Positions 8,090 through 17,192 of a DNA stretch of 64,000 nt are shown one piece after another. Each line of letters begins with the position of its first letter. Positions within the stretch are counted from its first letter, which is position 1. The stretch comes from Pseudanabaena sp. UWO311 (lineage in GTDB: Bacteria > Cyanobacteriota > Cyanobacteriia > Pseudanabaenales > Pseudanabaenaceae). Both the position numbers and the translations under genes were made by a program. The DNA is taken from NCBI RefSeq assembly GCF_006937785.1, contig NZ_SJEE01000010.1:62001-126000 (forward strand), in the 5' to 3' direction. The notes under the pieces were generated by a model. The model searched no databases, was not told where the DNA came from, and worked only from the letters and a program-made list of their open reading frames with translations.

Positions 8090-11000
8090 ATGACTGCACC
8101 TGTCATTCCTAACTCTAATTCTTCGATGCGCCGATTTCTAAAAATCGTCAATCTGCGTCCAGACGAAGCTGAACGCACGTTTTTGATGTTTTTATTTTAC
8201 GGTGCAACATCAATTGGAGCGGTATGGCTTGAGTATTCTAGCTCTACTCTATTTCTCGAAGCCTATACAGCTGAGAAATTGACTTGGGTATATATTGCTA
8301 CAGCTTTTGTGGTAACTGCTTTTGGGGTTTTTTACTCATGGTTGCAAAAACTATTTCCTTTGCGCTGGGTGATGCTAGGCATTTCCTGCTTGCTTGCATT
8401 ACCACTGCCTCTTGCATGGATGGGGCTGATGCAAAAAGGTACGTTTGTATATATGGCGGCTGTATTTGGGATTCGCCTATGGGTTGAGGGCATTTATGTA
8501 CTTAGCAATATTAATAATGACATTGCGGCAAACCAGTTATTTAATATTCGGGAAATTAAGCGAGCTTTTCCCTTAATTAGTACAGGAATTATTGTTGCCG
8601 AAATCGTAGGTGGTTTTTCCTATCCATTTTTGGTAGCGTGGGGCGGCGGAGCAGCGAATATGACCCTCGCAACTTGCCTGATGTTAGCGATCGGTTCTTG
8701 CGTACTGTTTTATCTGAGTACCCGCTATAAACAAGCCTTTCCTAACTCTGTCTATAACAGTGAAGAAAATAGCGATATTTCTACCCGTACTCTCAAAGGT
8801 AATATTCGCAAGTATGTCTGGCTTTTATTTGGCTTCTTTATAGCTGCTCAAGTTTTATTTTTTATGATTGAGTTTCAGTATCAGTCCCAACTGGAAATTC
8901 ATCTAAAAACTGAAGAGGCGATCGGCAGCTTTCTAGGGATTTTTGGCGGGATAATGGGAGTCTTTAAGCTTGCCCTTCAGCTTTTTGGCTCTAGTCGAAT
9001 TATTGAACGAATTGGCGTATTTTTTGCAGTGCTGATGCCACCTATAGGCATCATCATTACAGGCACGATCGCAGGATTTGCACCGTTTGGTTTATTAACA
9101 GGCTTTGTGGTTCTGAAATTCTTTGATGAACTATTTCGGTTCACGATTGTAGCGGCGACTGCGCCCACACTCTTTCAGGCTGTACCAGATTTATTTCGCA
9201 GCCAGATCCAATCCTTTGTTAGAGGCATCGCCGATCCCTTGGCTACAGGTGGTGCGGGGGTTTTAATTTGGGTTGTCAGTGAAATTTTTAGGCGCAATAA
9301 TATCAGCACTGATATTTCAGCCCATTGGTTTGCGGGCGTTATTGTCCTTGTGGCTATTGTTTGGGTAGTGGTTATTTGGTTATTGCGGCGGGGGTATCTG
9401 GAGCTTTTGATCCAGAGTGTAGAGCGTGGGCAACTAAGCCTGCTAACTGTCGATACTCGTGAAGTGCGTCGGGCGGTATCGGAGTCGATGACCAGAGCCG
9501 AAACTCAAACTGAGCAATCGGTCTGTATTGACCTGTTGACACAAATTGTGCCGCAAGCTGTGGGCGAGACCCTTGCACCGATGTTGTCGCAGATGACACC
9601 AGATTTGCAAGCGCAAAGCATAGAAGCAATGCTAGAAAATCCAGAGCCTAGATATTTAACTTATATTCGTGAGGTGATGCAATCGCCTAATGCATCGCCG
9701 CAGGTGCAAGCTTTATGCTTACGCTACGTGTTGCTAGCTGATGAAAAAAACCGCGATATCGATGGATTAAGAAAATATCTAGGTCCAGAACAAAATCCAA
9801 TTATTCGTGGTACTGCGGTGGCTTTGATGATGAGGTTAGGTGCTTCGTCACAGGTTGCTGAGGCAACTAATACTTTGCGGCATATGATCACCAGTTCATC
9901 ACAACCTGAGCGAGTCCTAGGCTGTCGGGCTTTAGCCGAGGCAGCTTTTATGCAGTCCCTGCGCTTTTATGTGCCTCAATTATTGCAAGATCCATCGATT
10001 GAGGTGCGCTGTGCATTGCTAAGAGCGATCGCAGCCACCCGTGCTAACGAATATTTCCCCTCGATTATTCGCGGGTTACATTACAAAGCCACGCGCAAAG
10101 CCGCCTATGAGTCACTGGTAGCTCTTGGAGATGATGCAATTCCATCATTGCTAGAGCTATCCTTTAGCGATCGCAGCCCTGATAATGTGCGCATACAAGC
10201 TTGGGATATTTTGGGGGAAATCGGCTCTCAGGCATCAATTGCGGTACTTACCAATAACTTAACTAAATCTTGGGGTAAACATCGCCGTCAAATCTTACGT
10301 ACCCTGATTCGGATTCCTCAGGAGCAAGGTATTGAAGCGATTCTGGAACTGATGGGGCGTAGTGGTATTGAAAAAATGGTAATTCAAGAATTAGGAGTGA
10401 TGACGGAAGCTTGGGCAGGAGTTGTAGATATATCTATCGATCAAGTCTCAAGTACAGAAGCTACGCTATTAATTGATTCTTTAGAGCACGAAGCTATTAA
10501 TAGCCTAGAGCGAATTTTTCTGCTAATGAAATTACTGTATTCTGCGTCAGCAATTCAGGCTGCTGCTTTTAATATTTTGTCTGACTCCAAGAGCAGCCTG
10601 GCTCGTGGTATGGAGATTTTAGACAATACAGTTGACTTGAGTGTTAAGCAAATTATTTTGTCGGTGGTTGACAATCGCTCGATCGCGGACAAATTAAGTA
10701 TCCTTGCCAACATTCATACTTATGAGCCGATGCCACCATCCAGCCGCTTACAACAACTTGTAGATTTGCGCTATTGTTTATCAGATTGGACTTTAGCTTG
10801 CTGCTTTCATGTGGGGCGGACAGAGCATTGGAGATTGCCTGCGGATGCGATGTTGAAATGTCTAGAACATCCCACAGGTTTTGTCAGGGAGGCGGTGATC
10901 TCTTATTTACAAGTCGCTTCACCGCGATCGCTGATCAAGGTTTTGCCACATTTGCTCAAGGATCGCGATTCTTTAGTGCTTGCTCAGGCCAGGGCAATTT

Positions 11001-11128
11001 CCTATTACTTTCAAAATAATGGGAAAAACACCCTAAATCTAAGTGATAATTTGCAAGACAGTCAAGATTTAGATACTGAAATAAGAGCCAGAATGAGCGG
11101 CAAACCAAATAGGAATGGGGAGTCTTAG
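8090..11128 (+). CDS. Npt1/Npt2-type nucleotide-transporter-like protein with HEAT repeats
   Basis: Residues ~25-460 form a 12-helix membrane domain beginning with LRPDEAERTFLMFLFYGAT, resembling the ATP/ADP translocase-like branch of the major facilitator superfamily. Residues ~460-1000 are soluble and built of HEAT-like helical repeats (for example RALAEAAFMQSL...DPSIEVRCALLRAI). The start at 8090 is preferred because it gives a normal leader and avoids overlap with the divergent nuclease gene; an ATG at 8126 is also possible. It ends 3 bp before a cyclic-nucleotide-binding gene. In related cyanobacteria similar proteins combine transporter, HEAT and cNMP domains, so the two genes likely work as one unit. 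The transported substrate is unknown. Confidence 0.75.
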   Translation: MTAPVIPNSNSSMRRFLKIVNLRPDEAERTFLMFLFYGATSIGAVWLEYSSSTLFLEAYTAEKLTWVYIATAFVVTAFGVFYSWLQKLFPLRWVMLGISCLLALPLPLAWMGLMQKGTFVYMAAVFGIRLWVEGIYVLSNINNDIAANQLFNIREIKRAFPLISTGIIVAEIVGGFSYPFLVAWGGGAANMTLATCLMLAIGSCVLFYLSTRYKQAFPNSVYNSEENSDISTRTLKGNIRKYVWLLFGFFIAAQVLFFMIEFQYQSQLEIHLKTEEAIGSFLGIFGGIMGVFKLALQLFGSSRIIERIGVFFAVLMPPIGIIITGTIAGFAPFGLLTGFVVLKFFDELFRFTIVAATAPTLFQAVPDLFRSQIQSFVRGIADPLATGGAGVLIWVVSEIFRRNNISTDISAHWFAGVIVLVAIVWVVVIWLLRRGYLELLIQSVERGQLSLLTVDTREVRRAVSESMTRAETQTEQSVCIDLLTQIVPQAVGETLAPMLSQMTPDLQAQSIEAMLENPEPRYLTYIREVMQSPNASPQVQALCLRYVLLADEKNRDIDGLRKYLGPEQNPIIRGTAVALMMRLGASSQVAEATNTLRHMITSSSQPERVLGCRALAEAAFMQSLRFYVPQLLQDPSIEVRCALLRAIAATRANEYFPSIIRGLHYKATRKAAYESLVALGDDAIPSLLELSFSDRSPDNVRIQAWDILGEIGSQASIAVLTNNLTKSWGKHRRQILRTLIRIPQEQGIEAILELMGRSGIEKMVIQELGVMTEAWAGVVDISIDQVSSTEATLLIDSLEHEAINSLERIFLLMKLLYSASAIQAAAFNILSDSKSSLARGMEILDNTVDLSVKQIILSVVDNRSIADKLSILANIHTYEPMPPSSRLQQLVDLRYCLSDWTLACCFHVGRTEHWRLPADAMLKCLEHPTGFVREAVISYLQVASPRSLIKVLPHLLKDRDSLVLAQARAISYYFQNNGKNTLNLSDNLQDSQDLDTEIRARMSGKPNRNGES

Positions 11129-11131
11129 GCG

Positions 11132-11590
11132 ATGCTAACCAGTATTGATCGATTACTATTAGTGCGCGGAGTTCCGATTTTCAAAGAATTGCGGGATGAC
11201 TTTTTAGTGCGCCTTGCTTCGATCATGAATGAGGTTTCCTATCCATCTGGCAAAATGATCTTTTCACAAGGTCAGGAAGGGCGATCGCTTTATATTGTGG
11301 TTGCTGGTCGGGTCAGAGTGCATTTGGGGGATAAGGATCTTGCCATTTTAGATAAGGGTAGTTGCTTTGGTGAAATGTCTCTTTTTGATGCGGAACCGCG
11401 ATCGGCTTCGGTGACTGCAATTTCTGGTTGTGATTGTCTGGTGCTAACGCAGCAACAATTATATGAAGCGATCGATGAGACTCCCGATATTGCTGTAAAT
11501 ATTATTCGCTTGTTATCGCGCCGCATTCGCAGCCAAAATATAAAGCTCAATGAGTTAGAAGCTTCTGCTACCTTGCCAACCAAGAATTAG
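11132..11590 (+). CDS. Cyclic nucleotide-binding domain protein
   Basis: A 152-residue protein that is almost entirely one cNMP-binding beta-barrel (Crp/PKA type). The phosphate-binding cassette is visible as GEMSLFDAEPRSASV (family pattern FGExALLxxxPRAAxV), preceded by LYIVVAGRVRV. There is no helix-turn-helix domain, so it is not a transcription factor. It starts 3 bp after the transporter/HEAT gene stop, suggesting translational coupling and a regulatory role on that protein. Whether it binds cAMP or cGMP cannot be told. Confidence 0.85.
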   Translation: MLTSIDRLLLVRGVPIFKELRDDFLVRLASIMNEVSYPSGKMIFSQGQEGRSLYIVVAGRVRVHLGDKDLAILDKGSCFGEMSLFDAEPRSASVTAISGCDCLVLTQQQLYEAIDETPDIAVNIIRLLSRRIRSQNIKLNELEASATLPTKN

Positions 11591-11618
11591 TGGTGTTGGG
11601 CAAAGCCACTAATTCTTG
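11581..11618. terminator. Bidirectional terminator between convergent genes
   Basis: CAAGAATTAGTGG pairs perfectly with CCACTAATTCTTG around a 12-nt loop. It overlaps the stop codon of the cNMP-binding gene and ends 5 bp before the end of the convergent GT39 gene, so it can serve both. Confidence 0.7.
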
Positions 11619-11622
11619 ATAG

Positions 11623-13257
11623 CTATCCATACGGACGTGGATAGGGTTTTAACATTGGGGAAGCTCGATAAACAGGGAAAATTTGGACTGCTTGACCTCC
11701 TCGTTTGATCGGAATATCCGCAATTTTTTCTAAGGATTGAAAGTAACCTTTGTACTTTTCTAGCGGTTGGGGAAATCTCTCGTCCTTCATAAATTGTTCT
11801 GAAGTAACGTACAGAGAACTTTTGCCAATGAAATCTTCAGGTTTGCTCCAATAAGCAAACCCACGCAGATCTTCATCAAAACAAGTAACTTTTTTGCCCA
11901 ATGGCTGGATCGCCATCGCCACTTGACCCGCGACAAAGAAATTATTGCTAAACACAAAATCCGATTTTTGTAATTCAGCTTTTAGCATTGGCGAATCAAT
12001 AAAGGCTTGGCGCAACTGCTCAATATCGATCATTTGTGTAGAAGGATCATCCTTTGCTTCCCAAAAGCCACCCGCGATCGCAGCATTTCCACCCTTTTGA
12101 GCAATACCCAGATGTACATGGAGCAAGCCAATGAGCATAAGTGACAAAATTACCACGCCCGATCCCCAGAGCCAATTGTGAATAAATTTTGGGCGCTTTA
12201 ATTGCACTTGGGCTGCCCTCTCTCCGAGTAAAAGGGTTGCCCCAAAAAATCCTGGCATATGCCATGAGGGCAGAATTTGAATGAATCCACCCATAAAGGT
12301 AAACCCAAAGAAAATGGGCATCGATACACAAAGAATTAGTAATTGCTTGTTGCGAAGACGATCTTCGACGATCGCTAATTCATAATTCTGCTCAGGGTTA
12401 TTTTCATCTCTCTTACCTTGCCTTGCGGCAGCTTTAACTAATCCCCCCGCCGTGCGAAAACTCGTCCACCATAAAGGAATCCCAAACGTGGGGAACAAAT
12501 AGCCGAGCGCTAGAAGGATTGTTACCAACAATCGCTCTAGGTTATAGCCTTGTGACGGCACAGCCCGCGCACTCTGAAAGCGAAATGAGGCAAATTCATG
12601 CTGAGCATTCCACAGCAGCACAGGAGAAATCGCGATCGCAAATAGTGCGATCGCTGCCAATGTCCAGACTGAAAATAGGGCGCTTCGATGACGACTACTT
12701 AGCAAGCAAAATATTACCAGTCCTCCACCTAAGAGCAAGCCATGATACTTGCCTAAAAATGCTAAACCAACGCATAAACCGATTATGGCAAGGCGATAGG
12801 TCGGTTGATATTTGTCAGTCTGATCGGATGGAAAAAATTCTTCGGCAGCAACCCACAAACAAGCTGCCCAGAAAAACATCAAGGCATTATCAGGCAGAGT
12901 TAGAATCCCAAAGGCAATCTGAAAAATCGGAATTGTCGTCAAAATCGCCAGAGTTAAAGTCGCTGTGCGATCGCCAAATAGCTTTTTGCTAGACAGATAA
13001 GAGAAGATTAATGTCCCTGTATAAAGTAAAACACCACCAATCCTAATTGTAAAAGGTGTAACTGCACCCGTCAGCCAGATGCCAATTCCTGCTGTAAAAG
13101 CAACTAGTGGTGGATGATCGAAATAACTTAAGTTGAGATTTTGGGTGTAGAGGTAATAGTAAGCTTCGTCAAAGCCGATGTTGAGATAAATAGCGCATAC
13201 AGCCCTAAACAGGAAACCCCACAATAATATGGCGATCGCCCACTTATGAATTTTCAC
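11623..13257 (-). CDS. Glycosyltransferase family 39 / ArnT-like membrane protein
   Basis: A 544-residue polytopic membrane protein of the dolichyl-phosphate-mannose mannosyltransferase (PMT, GT39) superfamily. The first loop has the acidic motif FDEAYYYLYTQNLNLSYFDH followed by PPLV, matching the DE and DHPP signature of this family where the acidic residues are catalytic. About eleven hydrophobic segments follow, then a soluble C-terminal periplasmic region from about residue 420. Such enzymes transfer sugars from polyprenyl-phosphate carriers to proteins or lipids on the outer face of the inner membrane. The acceptor is unknown. It is transcribed alone and convergent with the cNMP-binding gene. 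Confidence 0.85.
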   Translation of the reverse strand: MKIHKWAIAILLWGFLFRAVCAIYLNIGFDEAYYYLYTQNLNLSYFDHPPLVAFTAGIGIWLTGAVTPFTIRIGGVLLYTGTLIFSYLSSKKLFGDRTATLTLAILTTIPIFQIAFGILTLPDNALMFFWAACLWVAAEEFFPSDQTDKYQPTYRLAIIGLCVGLAFLGKYHGLLLGGGLVIFCLLSSRHRSALFSVWTLAAIALFAIAISPVLLWNAQHEFASFRFQSARAVPSQGYNLERLLVTILLALGYLFPTFGIPLWWTSFRTAGGLVKAAARQGKRDENNPEQNYELAIVEDRLRNKQLLILCVSMPIFFGFTFMGGFIQILPSWHMPGFFGATLLLGERAAQVQLKRPKFIHNWLWGSGVVILSLMLIGLLHVHLGIAQKGGNAAIAGGFWEAKDDPSTQMIDIEQLRQAFIDSPMLKAELQKSDFVFSNNFFVAGQVAMAIQPLGKKVTCFDEDLRGFAYWSKPEDFIGKSSLYVTSEQFMKDERFPQPLEKYKGYFQSLEKIADIPIKRGGQAVQIFPVYRASPMLKPYPRPYG

Positions 13258-13280
13258 TCTAAATTCCTTTTTTTATTGTA

Positions 13281-13329
13281 CAAATAGATTTTAAAAGCCT
13301 TAATTTGCGAGGCTTTTAAAATCTATTTG
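13281..13329. repeat. Long hairpin in a divergent promoter gap
   Basis: CAAATAGATTTTAAAAGCC (13281-13299) pairs perfectly with GGCTTTTAAAATCTATTTG (13311-13329). It lies between two divergent genes, 24 bp upstream of the GT39 start codon, so it cannot be an ordinary terminator of either gene. It would sit in the GT39 leader. Confidence 0.7.
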
Positions 13330-13499
13330 GTTTAGACCATCAATATTATCGCAGTGCCAATCCTTTTCAGGGTTTAAAGCTTGCTTTCTCATAGCTATTT
13401 ACTAACGTCACCCTTACTTTTTTAGTTTTATGCATTAACCATCTTGACCATTGCTATAATTCAGCTTGATTACGCGAAATTTAGACGGAGTAGATCGAG

Positions 13500-13763
13500 A
13501 TGCCGAGAGAACCCAGAAAGCCTAATGAATACATCGTGCATTTAAAACTAGAAGGTGGACAGGAAGTCACAACAAAATTTACAACCATCGAAGAAGTCAA
13601 AACTTGGTACGCATCGCAATTTAAAGCCAAAGCAAGTGAAGATGATCTGATGCCTATTCCTGTTAGAGCCGAACTAAACGAAATTTTGCTAGTCCGTCCT
13701 AAGCGCGTTATTGCTATTCATGTGGAGCCAATTTACTCCTCTAGTGTCGAGATGTTTGCCTAA
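13500..13763 (+). CDS. Conserved small hypothetical protein
   Basis: An 87-residue soluble protein with a charged N-terminus (PREPRKPNEY) and an alternating hydrophobic pattern (YIVHLKLEGGQEVTTKFTT, then RVIAIHVEPIY) suggesting a small alpha/beta fold. I recognise no named domain. A GGAG ribosome site lies about 10 nt before the ATG and a TATAAT box at 13455-13460. It is followed by an EamA permease gene 54 bp later with a hairpin between them. It is probably real on codon pattern and spacing. Confidence 0.65.
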   Translation: MPREPRKPNEYIVHLKLEGGQEVTTKFTTIEEVKTWYASQFKAKASEDDLMPIPVRAELNEILLVRPKRVIAIHVEPIYSSSVEMFA

Positions 13764-13801
13764 AATTGTATAGGGGGGCATTGCGCCCCTATAACAATTT
13801 T
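13762..13801. terminator. Hairpin between two co-directional genes
   Basis: AAAATTGTATAGGGG pairs with CCCCTATAACAATTTT with one bulged A. It follows the stop codon of the small gene directly and precedes the AGGAG ribosome site of the permease gene, so it may attenuate rather than end transcription. Confidence 0.6.
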
Positions 13802-13817
13802 AGGAGACCAAATTTCA

Positions 13818-14756
13818 ATGCCCTCTTTGATACGTTTACATCAAGTTTCTGGGCGATCTCGTTTAGGTCTGGCGCTATCGTTACTAACGGTCTTACTATG
13901 GGGATTTTTGGCGATCGCCCTCAAGATCGTTCTCCAAGAGCTAGATCCTTTCACAGTTACTTGGTTTCGCTTTACTGTTTCAGGGGTTTTCCTAGGAGGA
14001 TACTTAGCGCTACGCCAACAGCTACCAACATGGCAGCAATTGCAGAAAATTTCTTTACCCTTATTTTTAGTAGCCGTTGGCGGACTGTCACTCAACTATA
14101 TTTTATTTTTAATCGGTGTAGGTAAGACCTCAGCCAATAATGCTCAAGTAATTACCCAAATCGCGCCTGTGATGATGGGATTAGCTTCATTGGTTGTATT
14201 TAAAGAGAAATACAACTATCGGCAATGGGGCGGTGTCGCACTTCTCGTTTGTGGATTGCTTCTGTTTTCCCATGACCAAGTGCGATCGCTAGTTACTAGT
14301 TTTGATACCTATATGTGGGGCAATATGCTTCTAGTTCTAGGGGCGATCGTTTGGGCATTTTATGGACTTGCCCAAAAGCAACTATTACTCAATCTACCTT
14401 CGACTTCGATATTGCTCTGTTTATATCTCAGTGCAGCAACTCTATTTGCTCCAATGGCACATCCGACCAGACTCTTCAATCTATCTGGATTACCCTTAGT
14501 TGCCCTTATCTTTTGCGCATTTAATACTTTGATTGCATATGGGGCATTTGCGGCGGCTCTTGAACATTGGGAAGCCTCGCGTGTCAGTGCGGTGATTACT
14601 CTTGCGCCTCTCGTTACCTTAGCTGCCTCAGCGATCTTGCCAAGTTTTGTACCGCAATTTTTAACGCCATCGCCTCTAAGTTTATTGGGCTATATGGGCG
14701 CGATCGCAGTAGTGTTTGGCTCAATGATCATTTCTCTGGGCAGCTCTAAAAATTAA
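13818..14756 (+). CDS. EamA/DMT family transporter
   Basis: A 312-residue permease of the drug/metabolite transporter superfamily with ten hydrophobic segments in two EamA repeats. The first repeat has the pattern ALKIVLQELDPFTVTWFRF and GKTSANNAQVI; the second starts near residue 165 (YMWGNMLLVLGAIVWAFYGL). The AGGAG site at 13802-13806 supports the ATG at 13818. It acts in the inner membrane; the substrate is not predictable from sequence. A strong hairpin follows its stop codon. Confidence 0.9.
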   Translation: MPSLIRLHQVSGRSRLGLALSLLTVLLWGFLAIALKIVLQELDPFTVTWFRFTVSGVFLGGYLALRQQLPTWQQLQKISLPLFLVAVGGLSLNYILFLIGVGKTSANNAQVITQIAPVMMGLASLVVFKEKYNYRQWGGVALLVCGLLLFSHDQVRSLVTSFDTYMWGNMLLVLGAIVWAFYGLAQKQLLLNLPSTSILLCLYLSAATLFAPMAHPTRLFNLSGLPLVALIFCAFNTLIAYGAFAAALEHWEASRVSAVITLAPLVTLAASAILPSFVPQFLTPSPLSLLGYMGAIAVVFGSMIISLGSSKN

Positions 14757-14782
14757 AGAGATGCTTTGCATCTCTTTAATTT
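14750..14782. terminator. Bidirectional terminator
   Basis: AAATTAAAGAGATGC pairs perfectly with GCATCTCTTTAATTT around a 3-nt loop, between the convergent permease and lipoprotein genes and touching both stop codons. Confidence 0.8.
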
Positions 14783-15395
14783 ACGGATTGATTTTAAAAG
14801 AGTTGAGGAAGCGATCAACATCAGTGTTCGAGAATTTGGTCGCAGGAGCTAATACAAACATTTGATAGAAACGACGATTTTCATTCAGGCAAATGCGACC
14901 TTTGAATAATGCATCAATAGCCTGTATTTTGCCAGAAGCTTCAAAATCACGACATGAAGCTGTCCCAAGCTTGGACTCCTTTGAGGTTGTGACCTTACCT
15001 TTCAAACCACCGACAATACCTTTCATGGCTTCGTTCAATCTTGGCTCGATCTCGGCATCAGGAAATTTTTCGGGGAAGTCAGCATAACTAGCAAAATAGG
15101 CTGAATCATTAAACTCAGAAATCGCCACATTCATCTTGACTGTAGCAACATCGGTTTTCTTGTCCTCAGATTTCTCTTCAGGCTTGTTGGGCATGAGCAC
15201 CGTAAATTTCCCAGCCTCAGAACTGTATTCATACCAAGAGCTTGTATTTGTTGCTATTGGTTTAGTCGGGCTTGTTGATTCACTGCTTGCTATTGGTTTG
15301 GTGGGACTTGTAGTCTCGCTACTTGGTGTAGATGGTGTGCAAGCGCTCACAGTCAATAAAACTAAGCCAACAGCAAAAGAAGCTGATCTTTTCAT
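14781..15395 (-). CDS. Predicted lipoprotein, unknown function
   Basis: From the ATG at 15395 the protein has a lipoprotein signal (MKRSASFAVGLVLLTVSAC) with the acylated cysteine at residue 19. A Thr/Ser/Pro-rich linker follows with the unit TSPTKPIA repeated twice, then a ~150-residue mature domain beginning WYEYSSEAGKFTVLMPNKPEE. The longer frame up to 15509 is rejected because it adds 38 residues in front of an obvious signal peptide. Similar cyanobacterial proteins have an N-terminal FxVxMPxxP motif, but I know no function for them. It is probably anchored in the outer or plasma membrane facing the periplasm. Confidence 0.75.
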   Translation of the reverse strand: MKRSASFAVGLVLLTVSACTPSTPSSETTSPTKPIASSESTSPTKPIATNTSSWYEYSSEAGKFTVLMPNKPEEKSEDKKTDVATVKMNVAISEFNDSAYFASYADFPEKFPDAEIEPRLNEAMKGIVGGLKGKVTTSKESKLGTASCRDFEASGKIQAIDALFKGRICLNENRRFYQMFVLAPATKFSNTDVDRFLNSFKINP

Positions 15396-15516
15396 ACTTA
15401 AACCAATGTTTAACTTTAGTAATACTGATGAAAGCATATGCTGACAGATTGCACAATAATACGATTTTACTGTATTCACATTTTTACAAATTGGAGCTAA
15501 AAATTTCAAGATATAC

Positions 15517-15560
15517 AGCTACTCACTTCCCAGCTAAGAATTGGTGGGAAGTGAGTAGCT
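15517..15560. repeat. Long hairpin upstream of the lipoprotein gene
   Basis: AGCTACTCACTTCCCA (15517-15532) pairs perfectly with TGGGAAGTGAGTAGCT (15545-15560) around a 12-nt loop. It lies between the start of the lipoprotein gene and the tRNA, so its role is unclear. Confidence 0.7.
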
Positions 15561-15686
15561 TTGTAACGTCTATTTTTTGGGTGGGAAGGAAGTATAAAAA
15601 AACTTTTTAAAAAGGTTGTGCGATCGCGGCACTTATACGCTATAGTTATTAACGCTGAAGTCATTGACAAAGCGAAATAGCTACAT

Positions 15687-15758
15687 TCCTCAGTAGCTCA
15701 GTGGTAGAGCAATCGGCTGTTAACCGATCGGTCGCAGGTTCGAATCCCGCCTGGGGAG
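15687..15758 (+). tRNA. tRNA-Asn (anticodon GUU)
   Basis: A complete 72-nt cloverleaf. The acceptor stem pairs TCCTCAG with CTGGGGA, the D arm is GTAGCTCAGTGGTAGAGC, the anticodon stem is ATCGG/CCGAT with loop CTGTTAA (anticodon GTT at 15719-15721), and the T arm is GCAGGTTCGAATCCCGC. No CCA is encoded. A strong terminator follows 6 bp later. Confidence 0.97.
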
Positions 15759-15764
15759 TTATTC

Positions 15765-15801
15765 AAAAAAAGAAGGTATGCATTGCATACCTTCTTTTTT
15801 T
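15765..15801 (+). terminator. Terminator of tRNA-Asn
   Basis: AAAAAAAGAAGGTATGC pairs with GCATACCTTCTTTTTTT around a 3-nt loop, ending in a T-run. It is a classic intrinsic terminator immediately after the tRNA. It also argues that the kinase gene starts at 15843, not at 15783 inside this hairpin. Confidence 0.9.
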
Positions 15802-15842
15802 ATGAAATCGCGCTAAAATTGTGCAACAAGCTGTATATATTT

Positions 15843-17192
15843 ATGCCGCAGTCACAAGAAATCTTCAAAGAGCGCTATCAATTGCAAAGTCAGTTAGGGC
15901 TTAACTTTGGACGGCAAACTTGGCTGGCTAAGGATTTAGCAACAAATGGGGAATTTGTTGTCGTCAAATTGCTCACTTTTGGCGGTGAAGTGCAGTGGGA
16001 AGACTTAAAGCTATTCGAGCGTGAAGCACAAGTCCTGAAGCAGTTGAATCATCCCCGTATTCCTAAATATCGCGATTATTTTACAATCGATGACCGATCA
16101 CTTTGGTTTGGGCTAGTCCAAGAACATATTCAAGGAGCCTCCCTCAAGGAATTATTAGTACAGGGACAAAAATTTACTGAGCTACAGGTAGAAGATATTG
16201 TCATTGATACTCTAGAGATTTTGATTTATTTACATGGATTGAATCCACCTGTGCTGCATCGCGATATCAAGCCGAGTAATTTGATCTGGAGCGATCGCCA
16301 AGAAGTTTATCTGGTCGATTTTGGCGCAGTACAAGATAAAGCGTCTGCCGAAGGAAAAACTTTTACAGTGGTTGGAACCTATGGCTATGCGCCGATGGAG
16401 CAGTATGGGGGCAGATCAGTACCTGCTTCAGATTTATATGGTTTGGGGGCAACTGCTATCCATTTACTTACAGGGATTTCGCCTGCGGAGTTACCCCAAG
16501 ATGATGATTTAAATATTCAATTTCGCGATCGCTCTGGTGCTAGTGATCAACTTTTAGATTGGGTGCAAAAAATGACGGCTCCATCCGTCAAGCGGCGGTT
16601 TACCTCAGCAAAAGAAGCGCTCGAAGCTCTGTATCAAGATCCAGAGCTAGTTACTAAACCAAAAGCCAACAGCCGTCAAATTAAAATTCCTAAACCATTT
16701 AATAGCAGAGTTGAAATTTGGCGATTTCCAACAAAGTTAGTAATCACCATTCCCAGTTCTCAATTTGGTGGGAAATTTGTTTCGGTGTTACTTGCCTTAT
16801 CGGCATTATTTGGAATGGGTCCATTAGCATTTTTTTCATCACAAGCAAATATTTTGACAGCAATCATGATGATTTTGGGTTTGATTTATGTTGCTTATTT
16901 TCAAGTCATTAAAAGCTTCACAACAATATTTTTCTCAATCGATCTGTCCGAACGTACTTGCAGACTTAGTAAAAAAACTTTTGGATGGCAACATTATGTT
17001 CAAAAGTTCGGAATATATCAACTTGAGTATATTTACACAAGTATGTCAAATAGAGCTAAAGGCTCAGTAGCTATTCAAATCCAAAACAACAGGTTTATGC
17101 TTGGTGATAACAAACTAACTGAGTTAGAAACTGCTTGGCTCACACAAGAAATTCAAGACTGGCTGCAAAATCATCAGTCAATTGATCCCTAA
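15843..17192 (+). CDS. Serine/threonine protein kinase with C-terminal membrane segments
   Basis: A Hanks-type kinase. The VVVKLL lysine, the E of FEREAQVLKQL, the catalytic HRDIKPSN loop, VDFG metal motif, GTYGYAPMEQY activation-segment end and ASDLYGLG motif are all intact, so it should be active. The catalytic domain occupies about residues 10-270. Two hydrophobic segments follow near 315-370 and a ~90-residue C-terminal soluble tail. The ATG at 15843 is chosen because upstream in-frame codons lie in the tRNA terminator. The last 15 bp overlap the convergent GGDEF/EAL gene. Targets are unknown. Confidence 0.9.
   Translation: MPQSQEIFKERYQLQSQLGLNFGRQTWLAKDLATNGEFVVVKLLTFGGEVQWEDLKLFEREAQVLKQLNHPRIPKYRDYFTIDDRSLWFGLVQEHIQGASLKELLVQGQKFTELQVEDIVIDTLEILIYLHGLNPPVLHRDIKPSNLIWSDRQEVYLVDFGAVQDKASAEGKTFTVVGTYGYAPMEQYGGRSVPASDLYGLGATAIHLLTGISPAELPQDDDLNIQFRDRSGASDQLLDWVQKMTAPSVKRRFTSAKEALEALYQDPELVTKPKANSRQIKIPKPFNSRVEIWRFPTKLVITIPSSQFGGKFVSVLLALSALFGMGPLAFFSSQANILTAIMMILGLIYVAYFQVIKSFTTIFFSIDLSERTCRLSKKTFGWQHYVQKFGIYQLEYIYTSMSNRAKGSVAIQIQNNRFMLGDNKLTELETAWLTQEIQDWLQNHQSIDP

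Noticed and set aside
13766-14125. A 119-codon frame overlapping the EamA permease gene
   Set aside because: It is in another frame of a clearly coding permease with its own ribosome site and shows no recognisable protein character.
15783-15842. Kinase start at 15783
   Set aside because: That codon lies within the tRNA-Asn terminator hairpin; the next in-frame ATG at 15843 gives a normal N-terminus.
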